DNA of 64,000 bases from Bradyrhizobium sp. Arg816 (GCF_029989365.1 NZ_JAPRAQ010000012.1:124001-188000); one strand, 5' to 3'; counted from the stretch's first letter, positions 26,587-35,917 are shown. Translations and numbers: made by a program. Notes: generated by a model from the letters alone, not told the origin.

Positions 26587-27935
26587 TACTGCATTACGTG
26601 CATGTGCGCGGTCAGGGGGTGGCTGCCGGCATTGCTGAAGAACGCCGCCTCTTCGGCGGTGGCCTCCAGCAACTGCTCGTCCTGATTATAGACGTCGTTG
26701 CGGAACTGGACGGTCTGGTCCTTGGTCATCCATGCCGTGAAGTAGATCCAGGCCACCGGCACCTTCTTCGCCATGGCGACCTCGAGGTGCTGACCGCTCG
26801 CAATCTCCGCATCGATCGCGGCGCGGCTCCATTTCGGCTGGTCCTTTAGCAGCCAGGCGGCGAGATCGCGCACATTGTCGACGCGCGAGCAGCCGTGGGA
26901 ATCGAAGCGGTAGTCGTCGCTGAACAGGTTGCGCTGGTTGGTGTCGTGCATATAGACCGAATAGGCGTTCGGCATGTCGATCTTTACCGCGCCGAGCGCG
27001 TTGAAGGTGCCGTTGTGCTGGCGCACGGTGAAGTTCGGCGTGTGCGTGCCCGACCAGTCGACCGCGTGCGGATCAATTGGATTGTCGTGGGCGTCGAGCA
27101 CCTCCATGTGCATGCGCGACAGATAGGTCGGATCCTTGCGCATATGCGCCGAGATCTCGGTCTTGGCGATCGAGGACGGCACCGTCCAGGTCGGATTGAG
27201 CACGACGCTGGTGATCTGGGCCGTCAGCGTCGGCGAGGGCTTTTCGGTCTTGCCGACGATGACGCGATAGCGCCGCACCACCACATCGTTCTCGACCGCT
27301 TCGGCAAAGGCGGCGGGAATGTTGACCACGACATAGCGCTGGCCGAAGTCGAAATTCATGTTCTCGAGCCGCTGCAGCGAAGCCTCCAGCTGCCGGATGC
27401 GCTTCTGCACGGAGACGTTCATCGCTGCGATCGTGCGCGGCGTCATGGTGCCGGTCGGCGCCAAGCCATGACGGGCCTGGAAGCGTTTCACGGCGTCGGC
27501 GAGATCCTGGTCGAAGGCGCCGCTCGTCTTGTCGGCAGCGAGATCGCCGGAGAGGATTAGTCGCTTGCGCAAGAGATCGTCATTGGCGCCCTGGACGCCG
27601 GCCCCGAATTTGGCATCCGCCGGGATCGTCGGCCAGCCGCCGCGCACGGCAAGATCGGAGTAGCTGAGCGCGGCATCCTTGATGCGCTGGGCCGAGCCCT
27701 CGTCATAAGTTGGCTCGTGCGTCAGCGCGAGCGCCGCGGCGGAGCGGCTCTCCGCCGTCGAAGCGGGCGCGGCAGCCTTCGGCGCGGCGGCATGGGCCGG
27801 GTTCGCCGCTGCCGGCACCGTACCGGCCGCCGCTGCCGGCCTGGGGCCTGCCTGTCCCCTGGTTTCGGTTTGCGCCAGCGCGGAAGCGCTCGCGAGCACG
27901 CCGACGGCAACGATCATCGCATGGCGTTTCGACAT
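26586..27935 (-). CDS. L,D-transpeptidase family protein with peptidoglycan-binding domain
   Basis: 449 aa from the ATG at 27935 (MSKRHAMIVAVGVLASASALAQ), which gives a clean signal peptide cleaved after SALA; the frame is open 29 codons further. An Ala/Pro-rich linker (about 22-70) precedes a peptidoglycan-binding domain (about 125-205, with FQARHGLAPTGTMTPRTI) and a YkuD catalytic domain whose His-Cys motif is FDSHGCSRVDN. It belongs to the large YcbB-like L,D-transpeptidases that make 3-3 peptidoglycan crosslinks in the periplasm. Confidence 0.92.
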   Translation of the reverse strand: MSKRHAMIVAVGVLASASALAQTETRGQAGPRPAAAAGTVPAAANPAHAAAPKAAAPASTAESRSAAALALTHEPTYDEGSAQRIKDAALSYSDLAVRGGWPTIPADAKFGAGVQGANDDLLRKRLILSGDLAADKTSGAFDQDLADAVKRFQARHGLAPTGTMTPRTIAAMNVSVQKRIRQLEASLQRLENMNFDFGQRYVVVNIPAAFAEAVENDVVVRRYRVIVGKTEKPSPTLTAQITSVVLNPTWTVPSSIAKTEISAHMRKDPTYLSRMHMEVLDAHDNPIDPHAVDWSGTHTPNFTVRQHNGTFNALGAVKIDMPNAYSVYMHDTNQRNLFSDDYRFDSHGCSRVDNVRDLAAWLLKDQPKWSRAAIDAEIASGQHLEVAMAKKVPVAWIYFTAWMTKDQTVQFRNDVYNQDEQLLEATAEEAAFFSNAGSHPLTAHMHVMQ

Positions 27936-28328
27936 GTGTCCCATTTCCCCACGAGGACGAGGCCCGGACGGGCGCTCGCATTGGCCATTCCTGCTCACCG
28001 CGCCGCGTGCGCCGATTCGCAAAAATCGGCGGGAAGCTAGAGCCCCGGAGTTGAGGTCCCATTAAGCACGGCTGTCGAAAGCCCGCGCGCTTGAGGCGGG
28101 GCGTCTCGATTGGGTCGCGCCAGGGGCGGGATGGGTTCGCGAAATCCGCGACGAATGGCGGGCAAATTGCAGGAAACCCGCAGCAAGAAATCCGCAAAAA
28201 AAGGGCGGCTTGGCCGCCCCGAAAAGAGAGCCGCGCGCGAGCGCGCGGACTGGGTCTCGTTCAATCCGGCCGCGCCCCCGTGACGCGGCGGATTGAACAT
28301 CGGCCGTAAAGGCCAGAGCCCGGTCGGC
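27936..28328. other. Intergenic region upstream of the L,D-transpeptidase gene
   Basis: A 393-base gap. It should contain the promoter of the L,D-transpeptidase gene on its left and the transcription end of the XRE regulator on its right. On the right it holds three hairpins: the terminator at 28196-28219, a CCGCGCGC/GCGCGCGG stem around 28230-28248, and a stem with arms TTCAATCCG and CGGATTGAA around 28259-28298. No coding frame with codon bias or homology was found. Confidence 0.7.
28196..28219 (-). terminator. Rho-independent terminator of the LysR-XRE operon
   Basis: Read on the minus strand: GGGCGGC, 3-base loop, GCCGCCC, then a run of seven T. This is a textbook intrinsic terminator about 110 bases after the XRE gene stop codon. 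Confidence 0.8.
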
Positions 28329-28721
28329 TCAGGCCTCGTTCGCTGCGATCGATTCCATCAGCGAGACGAGCTGACGCTGGACCGTCTGGTCCTTGATCTT
28401 GCTGTAGGCGCGCAGCAGGCGGAGGCTGAAGGCCGAATCGAGGAACAGCAGGCTCTCGACTTCGCGCGCCTTGTTGTCGCCGTCATAGAAGAAGGTCACG
28501 GGCACATCGAGGGCGGTGGCGATCTGCTGAAGCCGAGCCGCGCCGACGCGATTGACGCCCTTCTCGTATTTCTGGACCTGCTGGAAGCTCACGCCGAGCT
28601 TCTCACCGAGTTCGGCCTGCGAGATCTTCATCTCGACGCGCCGCAGACGGATCCGCTTGCCAAGCTCAATGTCCGGCTTGCCGGCACTGCGCTGCTTCAT
28701 CCTTTTCGCCGCTGTTTTCAT
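28329..28721 (-). CDS. XRE-family transcriptional regulator
   Basis: 130 aa. A Cro/C1 helix-turn-helix lies at residues about 22-76 (GKRIRLRRVEMKISQAELGE, then VSFQQVQKYEKGVNRVGAAR). The C-terminal 50 residues have a leucine-rich helix (FLDSAFSLRLLRAYSKIKDQ) and a LVSLMESIA end, a layout common to a widespread alphaproteobacterial regulator family. It starts 4 bases after the LysR stop, so it is the second gene of an operon. Target genes unknown. Confidence 0.9.
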   Translation of the reverse strand: MKTAAKRMKQRSAGKPDIELGKRIRLRRVEMKISQAELGEKLGVSFQQVQKYEKGVNRVGAARLQQIATALDVPVTFFYDGDNKAREVESLLFLDSAFSLRLLRAYSKIKDQTVQRQLVSLMESIAANEA

Positions 28722-28725
28722 ACTC

Positions 28726-29775
28726 TCACCTTTGTTCTTCGGTTGAAAATCCCCCGAAGAGCTGGGTCAGGGGTTCGCCCATATACACGTCCTTGAATTC
28801 ATGCGGATGCACGAACTCTTCCTTAAACCACGGGAATCGCGCCGGATTGAAAGCTTCGATCAGCCAGTCAATCATGTGCCGAACGCGTGGAATCCGGCCG
28901 CTACCAGGGTGGTAAGACAACCAGATATCCAGCGGCCTGTTCAGCTCGACCTCCAGTGGAATCAACTTCCCGCCAAGCGCAATGGCGTAGCTCGGGAATA
29001 CGCCGATGCCGGCGCCATTCGCGACCGCCCAATAATTGGCGCTCGAGACGTTGGTCTTCATGACCAGAAGGTCACGTTCCGGAACGCCTGGGAAGAAGCT
29101 CTCGAAGGTCTCCTTGGCGGCAAGCTGGTCGGCGAATTGCAACACCAGGCGGTGCTTGATCAATTCGAGCGCCGAGCGCGGCGTGCCGTGTTTCTCAAGG
29201 TATTTTTCCGAAGCCCAGAACATCAGGTGCATGCGGCCGAGCCGCACCAGCTTGACGTCGAGCGCGGAGGGACGCGACAGATGGATGGCGACGTCGGCCT
29301 CGTGACGCGAGACGTCGGCCGAGCGCATCGCGCAATGCAGGTCGACCAGGATCTTCGGATAGGCCTGCTGGAATTCGACCAGCCGCGGGGCGAGCCAGAA
29401 TGTCCCGAGACCCTCGGTGACGGCCACGCGAACTTCTCCGGACAGGGCGTTGGCCGTCGAATCGCTGGTGCGCAGCACGTCGAAGGCCGCCGCCTCCATG
29501 CGCTCGACGGCGGAGACCACCAGTGCACCTTCATCGGTCAGATGCGTGCCGTGGACGTCGCGGGTGAACAGGGTGGTGCCGGTCTGGCGCTCGAAATCAT
29601 CAATCCGGCGGCGAACGGCGTTGATCGACAGCGACAGACGTTCAGACGCCGAGCGAAAACTGCCGCATCGAACGACTTCCAAGAATATGCGGGCCGCATC
29701 CCAATCGGAGAGGCCGCTGATGTTGATCTTTGGGCGTTCCTCCAGTGGAACGCCCCTTTCCGCCAAGGAGTGCAT
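28726..29775 (-). CDS. LysR-family transcriptional regulator
   Basis: 349 aa. The winged helix at about residues 20-80 has WDAARIFLEVVRCGSFRSA and the LSINAVRRRIDDFERQTGTT recognition region. The substrate-binding domain (about 105-300) follows. An extra C-terminal tail of some 40 residues and an N-terminal extension of about 20 residues make it longer than the usual 300 aa. It forms an operon with the XRE regulator. LysR proteins normally bind in their own upstream region, here 29776-30258. Confidence 0.9.
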   Translation of the reverse strand: MHSLAERGVPLEERPKINISGLSDWDAARIFLEVVRCGSFRSASERLSLSINAVRRRIDDFERQTGTTLFTRDVHGTHLTDEGALVVSAVERMEAAAFDVLRTSDSTANALSGEVRVAVTEGLGTFWLAPRLVEFQQAYPKILVDLHCAMRSADVSRHEADVAIHLSRPSALDVKLVRLGRMHLMFWASEKYLEKHGTPRSALELIKHRLVLQFADQLAAKETFESFFPGVPERDLLVMKTNVSSANYWAVANGAGIGVFPSYAIALGGKLIPLEVELNRPLDIWLSYHPGSGRIPRVRHMIDWLIEAFNPARFPWFKEEFVHPHEFKDVYMGEPLTQLFGGFSTEEQR

Positions 29776-30258
29776 ACAAGTCCCTTCGGGTTGCTAAACT
29801 GGCAGAATTGGGCGCAAACCACAACCACTGCGGGTTGGGGTACGGCGACTTTTGAACGCCATCGTTACCGCCTCGCGGGTGGTATCCGAGTGCTACCAAG
29901 GCTGAAAATCGAATCGGACGGACCACCGTTCGAATGAGGGGTGTGGCGTGAGTTCCGTTGCGAGCCCTGAAATGGCTGCAGGATTGTCGGCGCTTTCCGT
30001 CACGGAAGTCCTCGCGCGCGAGCTGTCGCCGTGCGGAATGGATCGATCATACAGCGCCGCACGTTCGACTCCCGGCCACCACGATAATGGCGTCCCGCGC
30101 AGCGGGTTGATGTTCGCTGGAACCACGGTTTCCAGGCAAAATCATACTGAAATCATGTTCGGAGGCGTCGGCGCCTCGTGTTATTCTCGGTATCCCATGG
30201 GGGCCGAGGGGATTTCCACAAACACGTCTCGCAGGCCGAACTAACGGAAAGAACGCCG
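29776..30258. other. Intergenic region between the LysR gene and a divergent small gene
   Basis: A 483-base gap with no convincing gene. It should carry the LysR operon promoter and that of the divergent small gene. I did not find a sigma-54 motif, a FixK box or a clear long hairpin. The plus frame of the right-hand small gene stays open to a GTG at 30178, but that part lacks features of a coding sequence. Confidence 0.5.
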
Positions 30259-30525
30259 GTGTCGCATTCAGACGAACAGTTGCAGTCGGTGCTGGAAACG
30301 CTTGAGGGGTGCCGCAAGGTTCTCAACGAGAGCAATAACCGCGAGTCGGCCGAGCTGCTGTCTATCGTCATCCTCGACGTGCGGATGAAGCTCAAAGGAA
30401 TTGACAGTGCCGATCTCAAGGCGCTGTGCGACGAAATGCTGCGGAGCGCTGGAAGCGAACCGCAGCCCCCCTCCAAGCAGACGCAGGACCAGCCCCGGCG
30501 TCCGCTGCTCCGCGTGGTGAAGTAG
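30259..30525 (+). CDS. Small hypothetical protein
   Basis: 88 aa from a GTG at 30259, 7 bases after GGAAAG; a longer version from 30178 (115 aa) is possible. The first 60 residues are predicted helical and charged (SDEQLQSVLETLEGCRKVLN, then SAELLSIVILDVRMKLKGI), the tail is Pro/Gln/Arg-rich. No membrane segment or known motif is recognised. Function unknown. Confidence 0.65.
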   Translation: MSHSDEQLQSVLETLEGCRKVLNESNNRESAELLSIVILDVRMKLKGIDSADLKALCDEMLRSAGSEPQPPSKQTQDQPRRPLLRVVK

Positions 30526-30566
30526 CCGCGCCGCCGAGTCTCGCTTTTTGGCGAGGTTTGTGCGCG

Positions 30567-30604
30567 TCCCGATGCCGCATCTGTGATCGCAGACGGCATC
30601 GGGA
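30567..30604 (+). terminator. Strong hairpin between the small gene and ccdA
   Basis: TCCCGATGCCG at 30567-30577 pairs with CGGCATCGGGA at 30594-30604, and inner TCTG pairs with CAGA. No T-run follows. It lies 42 bases after the small gene's stop and 129 bases before ccdA, so it may end the first transcript or be part of the ccdA leader. Confidence 0.45.
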
Positions 30605-30732
30605 GGAGCCTGGTTTCGTGCGCCTCTGTTGTGCGCATTCCCCGGCATCGGCTACACCAGAGCCGGTTCGGCTCCCGCCCGCGCGCATTCCCGGCGCGCG
30701 GCCAAAGAGCCTGAGATGGCTCCGACTGCATC

Positions 30733-31464
30733 ATGCAAAATGTCTCGATCCCGGCGGCCCTGATTGCCGGCCTCGTCAGCTTCCTCTCTCCCTGCGTTCT
30801 GCCCCTGGTTCCGCCCTATCTGATCTATCTCACGGGCGCCACGATCGAGCATGTCGAGAACGAGGAGCCGGCCTCGGCGTCCAAGCGCGCCATCATGATG
30901 TCGGCGCTCTTGTTCGTGCTCGGTTTCTCCACGGTGTTCGTGGCGCTCGGCGCCAGCGCCTCGCTGATCGGCGGGCTGATCCGTGCCTGGTCGGCCGAGC
31001 TGTCGATCCTCGCCGGCATCGTCATCATCATCATGGGCCTGCATTTCCTGGGACTGACCCGGATCGGCCTGTTGATGCGCGAGGGGCGCCTGACCGCGCC
31101 TAAGCCCGTCGGTCTCTGGGGCGCCTATGTGATGGGCCTCGCTTTTGCCTTCGGCTGGACGCCGTGCATCGGCCCGATCCTTGCCGCGATCCTCTCGATC
31201 GCCGCGGCGGAGGCGACGATGACGAAGGGGGCGGGCCTGCTCGCAGTCTATTCGGCCGGCCTCGGCATTCCCTTCCTGATCGCCGCCCTGATGATCGAGC
31301 AGTTCTCGAAACTGTTCGCGCGCATGAAGGGCCAGCTCGTCAATGTCGAGCGCGCCATGGGCGTCCTGATGGTGATCACCGGCATCGGCTTCCTCACCGG
31401 TGCGGTCTCGAATGTCAGCATCTGGCTGCTGGAGACGTTTCCGGCGCTGCAGACAATCGGGTAG
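30733..31464 (+). CDS. ccdA: Cytochrome c biogenesis protein CcdA
   Basis: 243 aa inner membrane protein of the CcdA/DsbD family with six helices. It has the SFLSPCVLPLVPPYLIYLTG motif near residue 15 and the second Cys-containing segment FAFGWTPCIGPILAAIL near residue 140; these two Cys carry reducing equivalents from cytoplasmic thioredoxin to the periplasm for haem attachment to apocytochrome c. This would serve FixO and FixP as well as other cytochromes, although it is 18 kb from fixS. Confidence 0.92.
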   Translation: MQNVSIPAALIAGLVSFLSPCVLPLVPPYLIYLTGATIEHVENEEPASASKRAIMMSALLFVLGFSTVFVALGASASLIGGLIRAWSAELSILAGIVIIIMGLHFLGLTRIGLLMREGRLTAPKPVGLWGAYVMGLAFAFGWTPCIGPILAAILSIAAAEATMTKGAGLLAVYSAGLGIPFLIAALMIEQFSKLFARMKGQLVNVERAMGVLMVITGIGFLTGAVSNVSIWLLETFPALQTIG

Positions 31465-31499
31465 GGTGAGCGGAACGGCGAGGCCCGGAACAGAGCGGA

Positions 31500-32150
31500 T
31501 CATTCCATCCGCAACAACACCGGAAGCTCGCTCATACGATGAAAGACCTCGTCGCAGACGGCTGCCAGCTCTCGCTCAACTCCGGAATCACCCCCGGTAA
31601 AACCGAGGACTCTCATGCCCGCGGCCTTTGCTGCGCGAATTCCGGACAACGAGTCCTCAACGACGACGCAGCGTGAGGGGTGAGCGCCCAGCGTTTGCGC
31701 CGCATGCAGAAACAGGCCGGGGTCCGGCTTCCACGAACCCACCTCGTACGCGCTAAAGATGCGTCCTTCGAAGCGCTCCAGCAGTTTCGTCAATCCGAGT
31801 GCATGCGTGAGCTTCGACATGGGTCCGTTAGACGCCACGCAAACCGGAACGGCAATCTCAGCCAACGCCGCATGGATTCCTTCGACAGGCTTCAGTTCGG
31901 CGTCAAACGCCAGTGCGGTGGCTCGTCGAATGTCGGCGATGAATGTGTCTCGGACGCTGCGGCCTAACCGGTGCTCGATTTCGCGCACGCAATCCGCCAT
32001 CTTTACCCCTCGGAAAGAACGTATGGCGTCTTCCAGGCTGATCGCGATGCCCTCCTCAGATGCCGTTCGGACCAAGACGGTCAGCGCAATGATTTCACTA
32101 TCGACCAGAACGCCGTCCGAATCGAAAATAACGAGCTCGGGACTTGTCAT
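31500..32150 (-). CDS. HAD-superfamily hydrolase (beta-phosphoglucomutase-like)
   Basis: 216 aa. HAD motif I is VIFDSDGVLVDSEI (nucleophile and acid Asp at about residues 9 and 11), motif II is VASNGPMSK, and motifs III/IV are in KPDPGLFLHAAQTLG and VVEDSLSGIRAAKAAGM. The cap domain is of the C1 type. Likely a sugar-phosphate phosphatase or phosphoglucomutase-like enzyme. The preceding enolase-superfamily gene ends 69 bases upstream on the same strand. Confidence 0.9.
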   Translation of the reverse strand: MTSPELVIFDSDGVLVDSEIIALTVLVRTASEEGIAISLEDAIRSFRGVKMADCVREIEHRLGRSVRDTFIADIRRATALAFDAELKPVEGIHAALAEIAVPVCVASNGPMSKLTHALGLTKLLERFEGRIFSAYEVGSWKPDPGLFLHAAQTLGAHPSRCVVVEDSLSGIRAAKAAGMRVLGFTGGDSGVERELAAVCDEVFHRMSELPVLLRME

Positions 32151-32219
32151 CCTTGCGATGCTCCAGACACATCATTCATCGGGACCTCTCGCTATATCCG
32201 GGACCACGGCGATTTTTGA

Positions 32220-33362
32220 CTACACGCCTTGACTCACCGCGAAGCGCGCGAGCGCCTCACGATCAATCTCGATGCCCAGTCCCGGTCCGTCGGGAACGCG
32301 CACGACACCCTTCGTGTGCTCGATCGGCTCCTTCAGGATCGTCTGCCGGATCGGATGTTCGGTGCGGTCGAATTCCAGCATCGGCTCGATCGGCGCAAGC
32401 GAGGTCGGCGTGTGCAAAGGCAGCACGGCGAGAAGTTGCAGCGAGGCCGCGATCGCAATCCCGGTGCCCCAGACATGCGGATTGTAGCGGATGCCGAACG
32501 CCTCGCTCATGTCGGCGATCTTCTTGCATTCGGAGAGGCCACCTGCCGCGCAGGTGTCGGGCTGGGCGATGTCCAGCGCATGCGATGCGAACAGGGCGCG
32601 GAAGCCGAAGCGCGTGAACTCGCACTCGCCGCCGGCGATGGGAATCGTCAGCGCGGAGCGCACCGCACGATATCCCGCGACGTCCTCCGGCGGCACCGGC
32701 TCCTCGAACCAGCCGATGTCGTAGCGTTCGATCATGCGGCCGAGCCGGATCGCCGCCACTGCGTCAAAGGCGTGGTTCGCATCGACCATCAGCGCGACAT
32801 CAGGGCCGATCGCCTCGCGCACCGCGCGCGTGACCGCGGCATCCTCGGCAATGCCGAAGCCGACCTTCAGCTTCACTGCGCGGAAACCCTCCGCGGCATA
32901 ACCGGCCGCTTCCTCCGGCAGGTATTTGAGCGGATCGCCTGATTTGCGCCGGTACAGCCCGGTCGCATAGGCCGCAATGTCCTTGCGCGCCGCACCGCCG
33001 AGAAGCTGATGCGCGGGCACGCCGAAATGCTTGCCCCTGATGTCCCACAACGCGATGTCGATGCCGCTCAGGCCCTGGATCACGACGCCCTTCTGGCCGT
33101 GATCGCGCAAGCGGGCGTAGACCATTTGCCACAGCACGTCGGTGCGCAGTGGATCCTCGCCGATCAGCCAGGGCGCGATGCTCTGCACCACCGCCGCCGT
33201 CATCCGCGCCGGCCCGTAGCATTCGCCCCAGCCGGTCAGGCCGTCATCCGTCTCGATCTCGACCAGCATCGCGGTGCGCGTGTCGTACCAGGCGCGCGAA
33301 TAGGCGAAGGGCTGCGAGAGCTTTGCTTCGAGGATGTGCGTGCGCACCTTGGTGATCTTCAT
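32220..33362 (-). CDS. Mandelate racemase/muconate lactonizing enzyme family protein
   Basis: 380 aa enolase-superfamily protein. The N-terminal capping domain (1-120) is followed by a barrel with KLKVG (Lys pair), metal ligands in VDANHAFD, WFEEPV and GGECEFTRFG, and a C-terminal His in YNPHVWGTG. The K-x-K plus His set suggests acid-sugar dehydration or epimerisation. It sits 22 bases after a histidine kinase gene on the same strand and before a HAD phosphatase; a sugar-acid pathway is possible. Confidence 0.9.
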   Translation of the reverse strand: MKITKVRTHILEAKLSQPFAYSRAWYDTRTAMLVEIETDDGLTGWGECYGPARMTAAVVQSIAPWLIGEDPLRTDVLWQMVYARLRDHGQKGVVIQGLSGIDIALWDIRGKHFGVPAHQLLGGAARKDIAAYATGLYRRKSGDPLKYLPEEAAGYAAEGFRAVKLKVGFGIAEDAAVTRAVREAIGPDVALMVDANHAFDAVAAIRLGRMIERYDIGWFEEPVPPEDVAGYRAVRSALTIPIAGGECEFTRFGFRALFASHALDIAQPDTCAAGGLSECKKIADMSEAFGIRYNPHVWGTGIAIAASLQLLAVLPLHTPTSLAPIEPMLEFDRTEHPIRQTILKEPIEHTKGVVRVPDGPGLGIEIDREALARFAVSQGV

Positions 33363-33384
33363 CGCCGATGTTCCTTCAATCCGT

Positions 33385-34893
33385 TCACCGCGCCTCGTCC
33401 AGCACGCACATCACCGTGCAGACGACGCCGTGCGGCAGGAAGTCGACGGTTGCCTCGCCGCCGAGCTGGTCGCGCGCGCTGCGCTCGATCAGGCGCGAGC
33501 CGAAACCGCGCTGCACCGGCTCCGTCACCGGCGGTCCGCCGATCTCGCTCCAGATCAGCCGCAGCCGCGACTTCGGCGTGTCGGCGATGACCTCCCAGTC
33601 CAGCGTGACCCGGCCGGTCTCGTTCGACAGCGCGCCGTATTTCGCGGCGTTGGTGGCGATCTCGTGCACGATCATCGACAGCACCACGGCGAGCCGCGGC
33701 GACAGCGGTACGGCGGGGCCGGCCATGCGGATGCGATCGGGATTGCTCAGCAGGAACGGCTGGAGCACGCGCGCGATCACATCCCTCAGCTCCGATCCTG
33801 CCCATTTCTCCTGGCTCAGGAGATTATGCGCCTCGGCGAGCGCACCGAGCCGTCCCTCGAACTTGGTCCGCTCGTCCCGGCTTGAACTTCGGAAGGTCTG
33901 CACCGCGATCGCCTGCATCAAGGCCAGCGTGTTCTTGACGCGATGGTTGAGCTCCTCGATCAGCAGATTGTGCAGCATCTCGCCGCGCGCGATCGTGGTC
34001 GCCATCCGCACCGCGAAGGTCAGGCCGGTCAGCAGCAGGATGCCGCCGATCAGGCTGGTGATCGCGATGTCGCGCCAGAGCGGGGCGATCAGCGAGCTCT
34101 CGGCGACACCGGCCACGACCGTCCAGCCGGTCAGCCGCGACCTCGTATAGGCCGAGGACAGCGCGACGCCGTCGAGAGAAACGCTGGAGAGGGTCGCCTC
34201 CGGCGCTCGGGCCATCGCATCGTTCAGTGCGCCGGAGGCCTGCTTGCCGAACGTCTCGGCCGGATTGGGCGCGCGCGCGAACACGCGACCCTTGGTGTCC
34301 AGCAGCGACACCGTCCACTGATCGTTCGGCCGCTGCTGCTCGACCAGTTTCTGGAATGTCGCGATCGGCGGGCTGAAGGAGAGCGCGTAGACGACCTCAT
34401 CGTTGCGCAGCACGGGAACCTCGACGGTCACGATCGGCCGGTTCTTGGTCGAGCCGGTGAACAGGTCGGAATATTGCGGCGACTTGCTCGCAAATACCCG
34501 CTCGACGATCTCGCGATTGTTGCGGGGCGGCAGGTTTGTCGTTTCACGCGTGACGGTCGAAAACAGCTGGTGCCCGCTCCCATCCGCCACCAGCAGGACG
34601 CTGTCCTCGCCATATTGGCTGATGAACCCGGTTGCCAGCCGGCGGAAGTCGTCGAAGTCGCCGCTTTGCAGGGCGTTGCTGAGCGCCAGCACCTGCAAGC
34701 CGCCGGTCATTCGCTGCACTTCGGAATCGAGCACGAGGCGCATGCTTCGCACCGTCTCCAGCACGCGTCGTGTCGCGTCGCTGCGGTCCTGGCGGTAGTT
34801 GGAATAGGCAATACCGACCGCAAAGACGATCAGCGGCAACATCGTTCCCGTGACCAGAAGAGCGAGCCGGACCGGCAGAGTGAGCTTTGACAA
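33385..34893 (-). CDS. Membrane sensor histidine kinase, HWE/HisKA_2 type
   Basis: 502 aa, TTG start at 34893. Helix 1 at about residues 8-28 (LALLVTGTMLPLIVFAVGIA), a periplasmic Cache-like sensor (about 30-270), helix 2 at about 275-297, then the HWE kinase core: LIEELNHRVKNTLALMQAIA with the phospho-accepting His, EGRLGALAEAHNLL, and the ATPase N box VHEIATNAAKYGALS. It is an orphan kinase: no receiver gene is adjacent. Kinases of this class often signal in stress or light responses. Confidence 0.9.
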   Translation of the reverse strand: MSKLTLPVRLALLVTGTMLPLIVFAVGIAYSNYRQDRSDATRRVLETVRSMRLVLDSEVQRMTGGLQVLALSNALQSGDFDDFRRLATGFISQYGEDSVLLVADGSGHQLFSTVTRETTNLPPRNNREIVERVFASKSPQYSDLFTGSTKNRPIVTVEVPVLRNDEVVYALSFSPPIATFQKLVEQQRPNDQWTVSLLDTKGRVFARAPNPAETFGKQASGALNDAMARAPEATLSSVSLDGVALSSAYTRSRLTGWTVVAGVAESSLIAPLWRDIAITSLIGGILLLTGLTFAVRMATTIARGEMLHNLLIEELNHRVKNTLALMQAIAVQTFRSSSRDERTKFEGRLGALAEAHNLLSQEKWAGSELRDVIARVLQPFLLSNPDRIRMAGPAVPLSPRLAVVLSMIVHEIATNAAKYGALSNETGRVTLDWEVIADTPKSRLRLIWSEIGGPPVTEPVQRGFGSRLIERSARDQLGGEATVDFLPHGVVCTVMCVLDEAR

Positions 34894-35187
34894 GCGCGGG
34901 CGTCCCGGTTCCAGCGCAGCGGCGCCGGATTATGATTTTGGGGAGACCATACGGGTGAGACTTCCACCGCGCCACGATTTTCGCGTCCGGCGGGCACGTG
35001 AGAGAGGGATTTTGCAGCGCGGTCGCGGGCGTCCGCGCGTCAAGTCATGCCGATCGCGGTCAGCAGCAGACACATGGCATAGACCGCTGCCAGACTGAGC
35101 CCGGCGATCCGGCCTCTCGGTGAGATGTCATCGTGAGCTCCAGGGGAAGCGACCGCCTTGGAAGGCGGCCGCGCTGGTCAATCCTGA

Positions 35188-35532
35188 TCAATCGATTTCC
35201 TGAACGACTGTGCGCGAGCCGGGATCCACCAGCATCACGCGTTCGCCGGAGTAGACGTAGCGATACTTCGTTAGTGACGGACCCCAGTCCGCCGGGACGG
35301 CCTCTAGCTCGACGTCGCTCGGCACCGTCGCGCCGACGATGATCTTTTCCTGCGTCGTGACCGGACGGACGCGGTGCTCGGTGACGTAGGATCTGATCCT
35401 GGTCCGGTATTGCGGCTCGATCTGAACCGTTGCCGCGTGACCGGTTCCGGTGGTGGTCACCACGGTGGATTGCGCGAAAGCGCCGGTCGAAATCAGGACG
35501 GCCGCGGCGGATAGCAGGAACAGCTTCTTCAT
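35188..35532 (-). CDS. DUF1236-family secreted protein
   Basis: 114 aa. Signal peptide MKKLFLLSAAAVLISTGAFA (cleavage after AFA). The mature part has a DUF1236 core: YVTEHRVRPVTTQEKIIVGA, then VPADWGPSLTKYRYVYSGE and VLVDPGSRTVVQEI type end. This is a small periplasmic protein family frequent in Bradyrhizobium; function unknown. A ribosome binding site GAGGAG is present just before its ATG. Confidence 0.88.
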   Translation of the reverse strand: MKKLFLLSAAAVLISTGAFAQSTVVTTTGTGHAATVQIEPQYRTRIRSYVTEHRVRPVTTQEKIIVGATVPSDVELEAVPADWGPSLTKYRYVYSGERVMLVDPGSRTVVQEID

Positions 35533-35670
35533 CTTGTTCTCCTCACAGGAATAAGCGCTGCACCAACATCCCGCCGCGGGCGCCGTTCCCCGACGTCAGG
35601 AACAAATTGCGACTTTTTCCCGTTAGCGGATCGACCGGACTGAAATGCCCGGCAACTGGAGGAGAAGATA

Positions 35671-35904
35671 ATGAAGATGAAGCTTGCGACTGCAGCCTTG
35701 ATGATTGCTGCATTTTCCCTGCCGGCGTTCGCGGCCGACGAGTTCTATGTCGTGCAGGACGTCAAGACGAAGAAGTGCACGGTTGTCGACAAGAAGCCGA
35801 CCGAGACATCCATGACCGTCGTCAGCCCGTCGGGCACGATCTACAAGTCGCGCACCGAGGCCGAAAGCGGCATGAAGACCGTCAAGGTCTGCACGTCCAA
35901 CTGA
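35671..35904 (+). CDS. Small secreted hypothetical protein
   Basis: 77 aa. Signal peptide MKMKLATAALMIAAFSLPAFA followed by a 56-residue mature protein with two Cys (KKCTVVD and KVCTSN), which could form one disulfide. Preceded by GGAGGAGA. Similar short proteins with YVVQDxxTKKCTVVDKKP are common and uncharacterised in Bradyrhizobium. It is followed 13 bases later by a 26-aa membrane microprotein frame. Confidence 0.85.
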   Translation: MKMKLATAALMIAAFSLPAFAADEFYVVQDVKTKKCTVVDKKPTETSMTVVSPSGTIYKSRTEAESGMKTVKVCTSN

Positions 35905-35917
35905 GGAGAATGACGCG

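Noticed and set aside
29776..30258. Possible further gene in the LysR upstream gap
   Set aside because: The only long frame (from a GTG at 30178) extends the small downstream gene, and its first 27 codons lack features; no other frame shows homology or a start site.
35041..35130. Short hydrophobic minus-strand frame (ending LLLTAIGMT) between the kinase and the DUF1236 gene
   Set aside because: The frame encodes a plausible membrane helix but has no nearby start codon with a ribosome binding site, so it was not listed as a gene.
34894..35187. Promoter or RNA element in the gap before the kinase gene
   Set aside because: No sigma-54, FixK or hairpin signal stood out; nothing can be supported.
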